Below are positions 45,626-54,720 of a DNA stretch of 64,000 nt, piece by piece (the first letter of the stretch is position 1; every line of letters begins with the position of its first letter). Source of the stretch: SZUA-265 sp965651905 (GTDB taxonomy: Bacteria; Myxococcota_A; Polyangia; Polyangiales; Polyangiaceae); contig CBFGUG010000025.1 of assembly GCA_965651905.1 (NCBI GenBank), positions 1 to 64,000 on the forward strand, in the 5' to 3' direction. Under the pieces are notes generated by a model that was not told where the DNA came from, made no database searches, and worked only from the letters and a program-made list of their open reading frames with translations. The position numbers and the translations under genes were made by a program.

Positions 45626-47020
45626 TCAATGCGGAAGCACTTGCGACTGGCCCGCAGAGTCGAGCGCCGCTAGACGATCCTCCAGCGCGAAAATGGCATC
45701 GCGGATCGCAGCCCGCTCGGCCACGATGCGGCGTCGCAGCTGTTTGCGGATCAATAGCTTGATGACTACGTGCCCTTGGTTGTACGCGTGGCCCGCTCGC
45801 TCCAGAAAGCGTAGCGCCGCCCACGCGGCAATTGGGCTCCCGATCAACGTCACCAATCCCCAAAGCGGCGCTGTCACGATTGCCACGACGATCGAACAGA
45901 TCAGCCATGCCGCGGGATACGTGAGCATCCCACCGACCACCTTACCGCTGGACACGAGATCCGCCTCCGCCTTTGCGTAACGCCGAGCCAACCACGCCAC
46001 GAAGTGATAACTCAGCACGTTCATCAGCAAACCGATCAGGGCCAGCGGCAGCAGGGTCACGCTGACGAGCAACGCTGAGAGCACATAAGGTACCACTACG
46101 CTGTTCGGGAAAAGCACGCGCTGCTCGATCGCCAGCTGCTCACCTGCCATGAACGCCTCGAAGGTATCGATGCGCCGCACCAGCGCGCTCAGTGCCTCGG
46201 GATCCACTTCGGCAAGGCGCCCATACCCGGCGACCATTCGTGCACGGATCTCTCGGGCCTCGTCGATGCTACGCCGCAACCTGGGTCGCCGCTCGAGCGC
46301 AGCACTGTCGCTTTCGGCCCCTGAAAGCAGACGTTCGGCGAGCTGCGTCAAGCGCAACACCTCAATCGAAGGCGCATTGAGCGTGACCTGGGCCAAGGCA
46401 CGTTCGAGCTCGGCGGTGAACTCGCGCGTCGCAGCGGGGGGTGGCTGAAACCGTTCGTCTAGTTCGACGCGAGGCGTGCGAACGGGGTGCCCGAAGTTCA
46501 CCAGCACCTTGCTGCGAAAGGTGGTCTTGTCGTCGTAGTACAGGCCACACGGCACGACGTTTACCTCTCGAGCGCCCAGCGACGGAGCGCTGGCCGCGAG
46601 CGCGATGCGAGCCGCCCCTGTGCGAAAGGGCATCAAGCTCGGATCGCTGTGGGATGTCCCCTCGGGAAATACCGCGAGAGCATTACCCGACTGGAGTAGC
46701 GCTATCGAACGCTGCACCATCTCGCGGTTCTTGGCCGGATCTGCCCCGTCACTCTTTCTGTAGACAGGCAAACACTCGAACGTGCGCACGAACAACCCCA
46801 CGACGGGCATGCGAAACAGCGGTTCTTTCGCGAGAAACGAGACCTTACGCTGGCAACAGGTCAGCACGAAGATCGGGTCCAACAAGCCGTTGGGGTGATT
46901 GAGAACAATCACGACGGGCCCATGCTCGGGGACGCGCTCTAGCCCCGTGATCTCGATCTTGGAGAAGTAGATGCGAACGAGCAGTCGGCAAATGGCAACG
47001 AGCAGGCCGCGCACGTTCAT
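45626..47020 (-). CDS. 1-acyl-sn-glycerol-3-phosphate acyltransferase family (PlsC-like)
   Basis: 464 aa, longer than classic PlsC (about 240). The N-terminal acyltransferase has the HX4D motif VLNHPNGLLDP and the FPEGTSHSDP substrate motif. The C-terminal half (about 250-464) adds two or three membrane helices (VPYVLSALLVSVTLLPLALIGLL and VAIVTAPLWGLVTLIG), a layout seen in bacterial relatives that remodel phospholipids. ATG 47020 is 17 bp after the S1-domain gene, so the two are an operon. Confidence 0.88.
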   Translation of the reverse strand: MNVRGLLVAICRLLVRIYFSKIEITGLERVPEHGPVVIVLNHPNGLLDPIFVLTCCQRKVSFLAKEPLFRMPVVGLFVRTFECLPVYRKSDGADPAKNREMVQRSIALLQSGNALAVFPEGTSHSDPSLMPFRTGAARIALAASAPSLGAREVNVVPCGLYYDDKTTFRSKVLVNFGHPVRTPRVELDERFQPPPAATREFTAELERALAQVTLNAPSIEVLRLTQLAERLLSGAESDSAALERRPRLRRSIDEAREIRARMVAGYGRLAEVDPEALSALVRRIDTFEAFMAGEQLAIEQRVLFPNSVVVPYVLSALLVSVTLLPLALIGLLMNVLSYHFVAWLARRYAKAEADLVSSGKVVGGMLTYPAAWLICSIVVAIVTAPLWGLVTLIGSPIAAWAALRFLERAGHAYNQGHVVIKLLIRKQLRRRIVAERAAIRDAIFALEDRLAALDSAGQSQVLPH

Positions 47021-47037
47021 GCTCCCGACGTGGATGG

Positions 47038-48450
47038 CTAGCTCTTGCGTCGGAACATGCCGGGCGGAGGCGTTCGCGAACCCGCTGCCCCTTGGGAGGA
47101 AGCCGGGGCTTGATCGACAGCCGACCTGGCAGTCGAGTCCGCCGCAGGTGTCGCGGAAGTGGGAGCGTCTGCAGGAACGTGCTGTGGCGTTGGGGACTGC
47201 GACCCAGCGGCAGCAGGCTTCGGCTGGGGTTCGCTAGCGTCGTCGTCCGTGGGCGCCTGCAGGCCGAACTTGCGCTGAAGCTCCTGGCCTAACGCTCCGA
47301 GCCCGCCGCCTTGCGCGGAGGGTTGCGCACCTCGCTGGGTGAACTCGCGGTAGTTTGCACGTTCTTCCACGCCCGCTACCCGGGCGATACTGAACGTGAC
47401 TTTGCCGCCTTCGCCGCGACTGACGAACACCACTTGGACTTCGCTGCCCACGGGAAACTTCTTTCGGAAGTCCGCGCCGCGCGGCACCCCTAGTTCACGT
47501 ACGGGCACCAGCCCCGAACCCTTGGGGGTGTCGACGAACACCCCGAAGGTCGTCAGCTTGGAGATCGTACCCGTCAGTATCTCCCCCGCTTCGGGCGTAG
47601 GGTTGTCAGGCGCTTGCTCTCGAGCCTTGAGGGACAGGCGCAAACGTGGGTGTGGCCCCTTGTCCGAAGGCTCGAGCGCCAACAGCCGAACCGTAACCTT
47701 TTCACCCGCACTGAGAACGTCTTCCACCCGGTCGACGCGTGAGTGCGCCACTTCGGAAACGTGGACCAGCCCTTCGATGCCGCCACCCAGATCGATGAAC
47801 GCACCGTACTTCTGAAGGCTGATGACGGTCCCTGAATAGTCTTCGCCGACGCGCAAGCCATCGAGTACGCGGCGCGCTTCACGCTCGCGCTCTTCAGCGA
47901 GCAACGCTTTGCGAGATACGACTACACTCTTGCCATCGTCCTTGATCTCGATCACGCGGAACGACAGCGCTTGCCCCACGAAATTCGATAGATCCGCCAC
48001 GTACGCCGTGTCGACTTGTGACGCGGGGCAGAACGCGCGGACGCCAGCAACGTCGACCTCTAAGCCACCCTTGACGGCGTTCTGCACGGTGCCCGTCACG
48101 GGCACACCCGATTCTCGCGCGCTCTGAAGCATCCCCAGATCCAGCGCGCCACGTTTGGAACCGCGACCCAGTGCTACACTGAGCACGGGACCCGTGACGT
48201 CGTTCGAGCTCACCACGGTAACCCGCAGCGTGTCGCCGACCTTGACGCTGAGCTTCCCGCTCTTGTCCTCCAGCTCGCCGCGATCGATGCGCCCTTCCAT
48301 GGTGGCGCCGACGTCGAGAAATAGGCTGTCCGCGCCGATCTGAACGATCGTGCCCTCGACGACCTCACCGCTTCGCAGCTTCTTGCCCACGCGTGCCTGC
48401 GCGAACGAGCCGCCAGACTCCATCAAGGACGCGAAATCATCTTTGCTCAT
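47038..48450 (-). CDS. S1-domain RNA-binding protein (ribosomal protein S1-like)
   Basis: 470 aa with four S1 OB-fold domains at about residues 20-95, 110-180, 195-275 and 288-365. The third has the best S1 signature (GAFIDLGGGIEGLVHVSEV). The last 100 residues are Ala/Pro/Thr-rich and disordered, ending near FRRKS. It is shorter than six-domain S1 and is probably a paralogue acting in translation or RNA turnover. ATG 48450. It is followed 17 bp later by the PlsC-like gene. Confidence 0.9.
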   Translation of the reverse strand: MSKDDFASLMESGGSFAQARVGKKLRSGEVVEGTIVQIGADSLFLDVGATMEGRIDRGELEDKSGKLSVKVGDTLRVTVVSSNDVTGPVLSVALGRGSKRGALDLGMLQSARESGVPVTGTVQNAVKGGLEVDVAGVRAFCPASQVDTAYVADLSNFVGQALSFRVIEIKDDGKSVVVSRKALLAEEREREARRVLDGLRVGEDYSGTVISLQKYGAFIDLGGGIEGLVHVSEVAHSRVDRVEDVLSAGEKVTVRLLALEPSDKGPHPRLRLSLKAREQAPDNPTPEAGEILTGTISKLTTFGVFVDTPKGSGLVPVRELGVPRGADFRKKFPVGSEVQVVFVSRGEGGKVTFSIARVAGVEERANYREFTQRGAQPSAQGGGLGALGQELQRKFGLQAPTDDDASEPQPKPAAAGSQSPTPQHVPADAPTSATPAADSTARSAVDQAPASSQGAAGSRTPPPGMFRRKS

Positions 48451-48965
48451 CGTGGCAGTGCTTTACTGCAAAATCCTGGCGTCGACACGGACAATCAACG
48501 CCCACCACGGCCTGCAGCTCGGAGGCGCACGTCGCTAAAAAGCTATGAACGACGGCGAAATGGATGGGTACGACCGTCCGCGCCGCGTGCGGGACCGAGG
48601 GCGCACGCGCCCCGGCCTCGAACGAGGGTGCGGCGCGCAGCTACCTCGAGCCGCCAGGGTACTCTCAGGCTGAGCATCGGTCTGATCGTTGTCGCGCGTC
48701 GTCGCTTCATGCCTAGCATGCCGGAAAACCCGATCGTCAAGCTCGGTGGCTGGGGGCGTTTTCGCGAGAACCGTAGTGGAGCAGCCTGCTGGCTTCGAGC
48801 GACCCCAAGCCTCACTTACCCACGCGGCGTACCGCCGCGCGGGACCCGTTCGTTTGGGACCCCGCAGTGGAAACGCCCCCAGGCGCCGAGATCGGCGGGT
48901 GTCCTCACAGAATGAAATGAGACCAACGCACAGACTCTCAGGGCGCCGGCGCGCGAACGACTAGC
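48451..48965. promoter_or_regulatory. 515-bp intergenic region between metH and the S1-domain gene
   Basis: It holds the 3' end of metH transcription and the promoter of the S1-PlsC operon. The open frames here are short and low-quality. Apart from the strong hairpin at 48819-48843, nothing recognisable was found. Confidence 0.5.
48819..48843. terminator. 11-bp GC-rich hairpin downstream of metH
   Basis: On the minus strand CCCGCGCGGCG-GTA-CGCCGCGTGGG forms eleven base pairs with one G-U wobble and a 3-nt loop, about 125 bp after the metH stop. No T-run follows. It is the most stable hairpin I noticed in any gap, and a likely terminator or 3'-end protector. Confidence 0.5.
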
Positions 48966-51900
48966 TCAAGTGTCGTAACCCAGGTTCGGTCCGAGCCAAC
49001 GCTCCATCTCCTCCACCGACATTTGCTTTCGCTTTGCGTAGTCTTCGACCTGGTCCTTCGCGATCAACCCCAGGGTGAAGTAGTGTGACTGCGGGTGTGA
49101 GAGATACAGCCCGCTGACGGACGCTGGTGGCGTCATCGCGCAGCTCTCGGTGAGCTCCATGCCGATACTGGGAGCATCGAGCAATTCGAACAGCTTGCGC
49201 TTCTCGGTGTGGTCGGGGCACGCAGGATAGCCGAAGGCCGGGCGAATGCCTCGAAATCGCTCGGCGATCAGCGCATCATTGTCGAGTTGTTCGTCCGCGC
49301 CATAGCCCCATTCTTTGCGGGCCCGCTGGTGGAGCAGTTCCGCAAAGGCTTCCGCCATGCGATCGGCGAGAGACTTGACCATGATCGCGTTGTAGTCGTC
49401 GTTGGCTGCCTTGTACTTCTCGGCGAGTTCGTTTTCGCCGATGCCCGCGGTAACTGCAAACGCGCCGATGTAGTCGGGGATCTTAGAGTCGAGTGGCGCC
49501 ACGAAATCCGCGAGGCTCGCATGCCCCTTGCTGCCCTTACGCTGACGCTGCTGCCGCAACATGCAAAATCGCATCAGCTCCTGGTTGCGAGAGTCATCCG
49601 TGAACAGCACGATGTCATCGCCATCAGCGGCGGCAGGCCAGAACCCATAAACCCCGCGAGCTTGCAGCAAGCCCTTGTCGATGATTTCGTCGAGCAACGC
49701 GTTGCCGTTGGCAAACAACTCACGGGCAGCGCTGCCGATGTGCTGGTTGTCGAGAATCGCGGGGTACTTGCCACGCAGTTCCCAGGCCGAGAAGAAGTAC
49801 GTCCAGTCGATGTAGCGACGGATCTCCGAGAGGTCGAAACCCTCTAACTTGCGGGTCCCGAAAAACTCGGGGCGGCTCACGTCCTTCTCCGTCCAATCGA
49901 TCGGCAGGCGCAGACTCTTGGCCTCCGTGTATGGAGTGAGCGGCGGCATGTCGCGGTTGTCGAACAACTCACGCAGGCGCGCTTGGGTCGCGCTGTTTTT
50001 CTCAGCGAGAATGTGGCGACGACGCTCGTCGAGCAGGTCGGAAACCACCCCCACCACCCGCGAAGCGTCGATCACGTGCACGACGGGGCGTTCGTACTGT
50101 GGTGCTATCTTGACCGCAGTGTGCTGACGACTCGTCGTCGCACCGCCAATCAGCAGCGGCTTGCTAATCCCGCGTCGCTGCATCTCCTTGGCGACGTAGA
50201 CCATCTCGTCGAGGCTGGGCGTGATCAACCCACTGAGCCCGACGACGTCCGCGTCGTGTTCTTCCGCGGCGTCCAAGATCTTGTCGCAGGGAACCATCAC
50301 GCCCAAGTCGATGACCTCGTAGTTGTTGCAACGCAACACCACGCCGACGATGTTCTTTCCGATGTCGTGGACGTCGCCCTTGACCGTAGCCATGATGACT
50401 TTGCCGTGCGCTCTAGCTTCGCCCTGTCGTTCGGCTTCCATGAACGGTTCGAGGTGCGCCACGCCCTGCTTCATCACCCGCGCGCTCTTGACGACCTGCG
50501 GCAAGAACATCTTGCCCGTTCCGAACAGTTCGCCAACTACCGCCATGCCGTCCATCAGCGGCCCTTCGATCACTTCGATCGGACGGGAGTACTTCTGGCG
50601 CGCCTCTTCGACGTCTTCGACGATGTACTCGACGATCCCCTTCACCAAAGCGTGTTTGATGCGCTCCTCCACGCTGCCGTTGCGCCAGGTCGTGTCTTCG
50701 ACCTTCTTCTTGGCCCCACCCTTCACGGTCTCGGCGAACGCGACCATGCGTTCGGTAGCATCGGGTCGCCTGTCGAACAACACGTCTTCGACGTGTTCGA
50801 GCAGGTCTTTCGGCACCTCTTCGTAAACCTCGAGCTGCCCGGCGTTGACGATGCCCATGTCCATGCCGGCCTTGACCGCGTGGTACAAGAACGCCGCGTG
50901 GAACGCCTCGCGCACGCGGTCGTTACCGCGGAACGAAAAGCTCAGGTTGCTGACGCCGCCGCTGACCTTGGCCCCTGGCAAGTGTTTCTTGATCAGCTTG
51001 ATGGCTTCGAGAAACTCGATGGCGTAACGGTTGTGCTCCTCGATACCCGTCGCGACCGCGAAGATGTTCGGGTCGAAGATGATGTCGCTCGGCTCGAAGT
51101 CGAGCTTGGAAGTGAGCAGTTCGTACGCGCGTTTACAGATCGCAAACTTGCGCTCGGTGGTTTCCGCCTGGCCGTCTTCGTCGAAGGCCATGACGACTGC
51201 GGCCGCGCCATATTGCTGACACAGCTTCGCGCGCTCGAGGAATTCCTCTTCGCCTTCCTTGAGGCTGATCGAGTTGACGATGGCTTTGCCCTGTACGCAC
51301 TTGAGCCCGGCTTCGATCACCGACCACTTGGAGCTGTCCACCATGATCGGAACCCGCGCGATTTCGGGCTCGGAGGCGATCAAGTTCAGAAACTCGACCA
51401 TCATGGCTTCGCTGTCGAGCATGCCCTCGTCCATGTTCACGTCGATCACGTTGGCGCCATTGCGAACCTGTTCGGCGGCGATGGATAACGCGCTGGCGAA
51501 GTCTCGCTCTTTGATCAAGCGGGCGAACTTGCGGCTGCCCGTAACGTTCGTGCGCTCTCCGATCATCGTGAAGGTTTGCCCCGAACGGATGTCGTACGGC
51601 TCCAAGCCGCTGAGTCGCGTGGCTTCACGTTCGATCGTAGGAACCGAGCGCGGCGCGATGTCCCGCACGCAATCGGCGATCGCCTTGATGTGCTTGGGGG
51701 TCGTTCCGCAACAGCCGCCGACGAAATTGACCAACCCGCTTTCAGCGAACTCACGCATGTAGCCACCCGTTTGCTCGGGCGTCTCGTCGTATTCGCCGAA
51801 CGCGTTGGGCAGGCCGGCGTTCGGGTAAGAGCTCACCAGAGTGTTCGCCAAACCGCTCAGCGACGCCATGTATGGGCGCATTTCCATGGCGCCGAGTGCA

Positions 51901-52646
51901 CAATTCATACCCACGCTCATCGGGCGGCTGTGCGAGACGGACGCCCAGAATGCTTCCACCGTTTGCCCCGAGAGGTTGCGACCGCTCTTGTCGACCACGG
52001 TCACGCTGAGCATGATCGGCAGCCGCACGTTCTTCTCTTGGAAGACTTGCTCGATCGCAAACAGCGCGGCCTTGCTGTTGAGCGTGTCGAAGATGGTCTC
52101 GACCAGCAAGATGTCGACGCCGCCTTCGATCAGCCCGCGCGCCTGTTCGGCGTAGGCGTCCTTCACTTGGTCGAACGTGACCGTGCGCATAGCGGGGTTG
52201 TTCACATCAGGCGACAAGCTGAGACTGCGATTGAGCGGACCGAACGCGCCCGCGACGAAACGCGGCTTGTCTGGTGTCTTTTCGCTGTATTCGCGCGCGA
52301 CTTGCTTGGCGATCTGCGCGGCCGCGACGTTGATGTCGAACGCGCGCGACTCGAGCGCATAGTCAGCTTGCGCGATCGACGTCGCCGCGAAGGTATTCGT
52401 CTCGATGATGTCCGATCCGGCGTCGAGGTAGCTGGCGTGTACCGACTTCACTACGTCCGGGCGCGTGAGCACGAGCAAGTCGTTGTTGCCCTTTAGATCG
52501 CTCGGGTGGTCGGCAAACAACTCCGCGCGGAAGTCCTGCTCGACCAGGCCGTGATTTTGGATTTCAGTACCCATCGCGCCATCCAGAATGAGGATGCGCT
52601 GTTGAGCTAGGGCTTCGATTTGACGCTGGATTTCTGGCTTGGACAT
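48966..52646 (-). CDS. metH: Cobalamin-dependent methionine synthase
   Basis: 1226 aa, full-length MetH. Homocysteine domain: Cys near 250 (MNCALG) and the Cys pair GGCCGTTPKH near 315 bind zinc. Pterin domain from about 355 (FTMIGERTNVTGSRKF). B12 cap and binding domain about 660-900 with DVHDIGKNIVG, His being the cobalt ligand. The AdoMet activation domain fills the rest, including RPAFGYPACPDHTEK. ATG 52646. Upstream 52647-52827 separates it from the thioesterase gene, on the same strand. I looked for a cobalamin or SAH riboswitch there and did not see one. Confidence 0.97.
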   Translation of the reverse strand: MSKPEIQRQIEALAQQRILILDGAMGTEIQNHGLVEQDFRAELFADHPSDLKGNNDLLVLTRPDVVKSVHASYLDAGSDIIETNTFAATSIAQADYALESRAFDINVAAAQIAKQVAREYSEKTPDKPRFVAGAFGPLNRSLSLSPDVNNPAMRTVTFDQVKDAYAEQARGLIEGGVDILLVETIFDTLNSKAALFAIEQVFQEKNVRLPIMLSVTVVDKSGRNLSGQTVEAFWASVSHSRPMSVGMNCALGAMEMRPYMASLSGLANTLVSSYPNAGLPNAFGEYDETPEQTGGYMREFAESGLVNFVGGCCGTTPKHIKAIADCVRDIAPRSVPTIEREATRLSGLEPYDIRSGQTFTMIGERTNVTGSRKFARLIKERDFASALSIAAEQVRNGANVIDVNMDEGMLDSEAMMVEFLNLIASEPEIARVPIMVDSSKWSVIEAGLKCVQGKAIVNSISLKEGEEEFLERAKLCQQYGAAAVVMAFDEDGQAETTERKFAICKRAYELLTSKLDFEPSDIIFDPNIFAVATGIEEHNRYAIEFLEAIKLIKKHLPGAKVSGGVSNLSFSFRGNDRVREAFHAAFLYHAVKAGMDMGIVNAGQLEVYEEVPKDLLEHVEDVLFDRRPDATERMVAFAETVKGGAKKKVEDTTWRNGSVEERIKHALVKGIVEYIVEDVEEARQKYSRPIEVIEGPLMDGMAVVGELFGTGKMFLPQVVKSARVMKQGVAHLEPFMEAERQGEARAHGKVIMATVKGDVHDIGKNIVGVVLRCNNYEVIDLGVMVPCDKILDAAEEHDADVVGLSGLITPSLDEMVYVAKEMQRRGISKPLLIGGATTSRQHTAVKIAPQYERPVVHVIDASRVVGVVSDLLDERRRHILAEKNSATQARLRELFDNRDMPPLTPYTEAKSLRLPIDWTEKDVSRPEFFGTRKLEGFDLSEIRRYIDWTYFFSAWELRGKYPAILDNQHIGSAARELFANGNALLDEIIDKGLLQARGVYGFWPAAADGDDIVLFTDDSRNQELMRFCMLRQQRQRKGSKGHASLADFVAPLDSKIPDYIGAFAVTAGIGENELAEKYKAANDDYNAIMVKSLADRMAEAFAELLHQRARKEWGYGADEQLDNDALIAERFRGIRPAFGYPACPDHTEKRKLFELLDAPSIGMELTESCAMTPPASVSGLYLSHPQSHYFTLGLIAKDQVEDYAKRKQMSVEEMERWLGPNLGYDT

Positions 52647-52827
52647 GGGAGTCGTGAGTCGATCCTTTGGTACATGGGGCCGCAGCCCGATATTGACTTG
52701 GTACTTCGTGCAGATCCGTGGGGTCTGGGCGCGGACCTTACGCGCGGAACTCCGCGAAACCTAGGCCAACGCGGGATTTCGGCGCGGTGACCGGGAGGCT
52801 CGCGCTTTGGTTCGCAACTGCCCGCCC

Positions 52828-53232
52828 TCAAGGCGAGCGCTGAGGCACGATCATCACACGCAGCCTGCCGCTCGCGACCAAACGCTCGCTTTCGTCTACC
52901 ACGTGCGCTTCCCAAAGCTGAGTAGTTTTGCCCACGTGTATCGGCTGAGCCGTCACGCGAAGTCGCCCCGCCGTGACTGGACGAAGGAAACTAGTGTGGT
53001 TCTCCACCCCAACAACCGCTTGGCCGCTTGCCGCCTTGGATGCACCGATCGAGCATGCTGTTTCAACAGCGCCGGAAAAAACTCCGCCGTGCACCAATCC
53101 GAACGGTTGTAAGTGCTCGGGGCCCACGGTCCATTCGAGCACGACGCGGGTTGCGTCGACCTGGAGTGGGCGCATGCCCATCGCGCCAGTCCAACCAGCG
53201 TCCAGTTTCGGCTCGGGCGGGGAGTCGTGCAT
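52828..53232 (-). CDS. Hotdog-fold thioesterase (PaaI/YdiI-type)
   Basis: 134 aa, the usual length of a single hotdog domain acting as a tetrameric acyl-CoA thioesterase. GLVHGGVFSGAVETACSIGA carries the HGG and acidic active-site positions, and NHTSFLRPVTAGRL is the second conserved block. ATG 53232. It is divergent from the glutaredoxin fusion gene, with 119 bp between the starts. The substrate is unknown. Confidence 0.9.
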   Translation of the reverse strand: MHDSPPEPKLDAGWTGAMGMRPLQVDATRVVLEWTVGPEHLQPFGLVHGGVFSGAVETACSIGASKAASGQAVVGVENHTSFLRPVTAGRLRVTAQPIHVGKTTQLWEAHVVDESERLVASGRLRVMIVPQRSP

Positions 53233-53351
53233 GCGCGATTGATATCACGCGTCGCGTGCGAAAGCTCACCTCTCTCGGCGATCCCACGGCGAGCCTTGGC
53301 CACCCCTCGAAAGCGGTTGACAGGGTTTGGCTGAAAGCCCATTTGGAGCGC

Positions 53352-54269
53352 ATGGACCCCGAGATTCGTCAGCGTATCCAGGACTTCGTGGATTCGGATC
53401 AAGTCGTGCTCTTCATGAAGGGTACGCGTTCGATGCCCCAATGCGGCTTCTCAGCAACCGTCGTGCAGATCCTCGACGAGTTGGTCGACAACTACACGAC
53501 CATCAACGTGTTGTCCGACCAGGAAGTGCGCCAGGGCATCAAAGATTTCTCCGACTGGCCGACGATTCCCCAGCTGTACCTCAAGGGTGAATTCATCGGC
53601 GGCTGCGACATCATCAAAGACATGTACGAGAGCGGGCAGCTGGAAGAGAGCCTCGGCGTGCAAGCCCAAGAGATCCCCCCGCCCAAGGTGACGATCAGTG
53701 ACGAAGCTGCAGCCGCCTTTCAGGGTGCGCTGCAGTCGGATCAAGAGTTCGTGCGTTTGGAAATCGACAGCCACTACAACCATGGCCTTTCCGTCGGGCC
53801 GCGCGGCCCGCGTGACGTGGAAGTCGCAGCAGGTCCGCTCACCTTACTGCTCGACCGCGGTAGCGCCAAACGCGCCGAAGGCGTGAGCATCGAATACGTC
53901 GACTCCCCTGACGGCAAGGCGTTCAAGATTAACAACCCCAACGAGCCGCCCGGCGTCCAAGAGATCGAGGTTGGAGCGCTCAAGCAACTCCTCGACGAAA
54001 AAGGCTCAGTCGAGTTGTTCGACGTGCGCACGCCCAAGGAGCGTGAAATTGCTGCCATCGAAGGCTCGGTATTGCTCGACCGCTCGGTGCAAGATCGCAT
54101 CTTCAAGATGCCGAAGGACACGCCGCTCTACTTCGTTTGCCACTCGGGTGGGCGCAGTCGGCAAGCCGCGGAGTTTTTCATCAACCAGGGATTCAAGCAG
54201 GTGTTCAACGTCACGGGCGGCATCGACGCGTGGTCGCGTGACGTCGACCCCGACGTTCCCCGATACTGA
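53352..54269 (+). CDS. Glutaredoxin - A-type-like - rhodanese fusion protein
   Basis: 305 aa with three domains. Residues 1-105 are a Grx4/GrxD monothiol glutaredoxin with the CGFS site (MPQCGFS). Residues 115-200 (TISDEAAAAFQGALQ...) resemble an A-type Fe-S carrier (HesB/IscA fold) but lack the Cys ligands. Residues 210-300 are a rhodanese with catalytic CHSGGRSRQ. ATG 53352 is chosen because DPEIRQRIQDFV is the family N-terminus; the longer open frame has no homology. The bolA-like gene follows within about 30-65 bp. CGFS glutaredoxin and BolA are known partners in iron-sulfur handling. Confidence 0.92.
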   Translation: MDPEIRQRIQDFVDSDQVVLFMKGTRSMPQCGFSATVVQILDELVDNYTTINVLSDQEVRQGIKDFSDWPTIPQLYLKGEFIGGCDIIKDMYESGQLEESLGVQAQEIPPPKVTISDEAAAAFQGALQSDQEFVRLEIDSHYNHGLSVGPRGPRDVEVAAGPLTLLLDRGSAKRAEGVSIEYVDSPDGKAFKINNPNEPPGVQEIEVGALKQLLDEKGSVELFDVRTPKEREIAAIEGSVLLDRSVQDRIFKMPKDTPLYFVCHSGGRSRQAAEFFINQGFKQVFNVTGGIDAWSRDVDPDVPRY

Positions 54270-54334
54270 CGAAAACCTTCGAGACGAACACGTCAGTGTC
54301 ACGGCGTAACCCCGACGAAAGCTACAGACCAGGC

Positions 54335-54586
54335 ATGAAACTCGGCACACTGGACGGCGACATCACGGCACGAGTGCGTCAGGCAATCCTCGACGCCATC
54401 CCTGGCTCCGAAGTCGTGGTCACGGGCGCAGGGGGCCACTTCAGCATCGAGGTGGTCTCGGAGGCCTTTGCGGGCAAGAGCCCCGTGCAGAGTCAACGGC
54501 TCGTCTACAGCGCCATCAAACACTTCATGGCCGGCGACGCCGCCCCCGTTCACGCAGTGGACACCCTCAAAGTGCGTGCGCCCTAG
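54335..54586 (+). CDS. bolA: BolA-family protein
   Basis: 83 aa from ATG 54335 (CCAGGC just upstream) or 96 aa from GTG 54296. It matches the BolA/IbaG fold: ITARVRQAILDAIPGSEV, GGHFSIEVVSEAFAGKSPVQSQRLVYSAI. The His in GGHFSIEV is a candidate cluster ligand when paired with a CGFS glutaredoxin. It follows the glutaredoxin fusion on the same strand, which supports joint action in Fe-S trafficking. Confidence 0.88.
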   Translation: MKLGTLDGDITARVRQAILDAIPGSEVVVTGAGGHFSIEVVSEAFAGKSPVQSQRLVYSAIKHFMAGDAAPVHAVDTLKVRAP

Positions 54587-54720
54587 CTTGCACTTGCGCG
54601 GAAAGTCGGTGGCGTTGTCGCGCCCACCCTACCCGACGAGAACATCTGCCCAGCCAAGAGCCACTGGCGTGCCCCACTGGAGGATGACGGCGGGCAGAGA
54701 ATGTACGAAGATGGCGAGCG

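Noticed and set aside
52647..52827. Riboswitch upstream of metH
   Set aside because: No recognisable cobalamin or SAH element could be seen by eye; a covariance-model search would be decisive.
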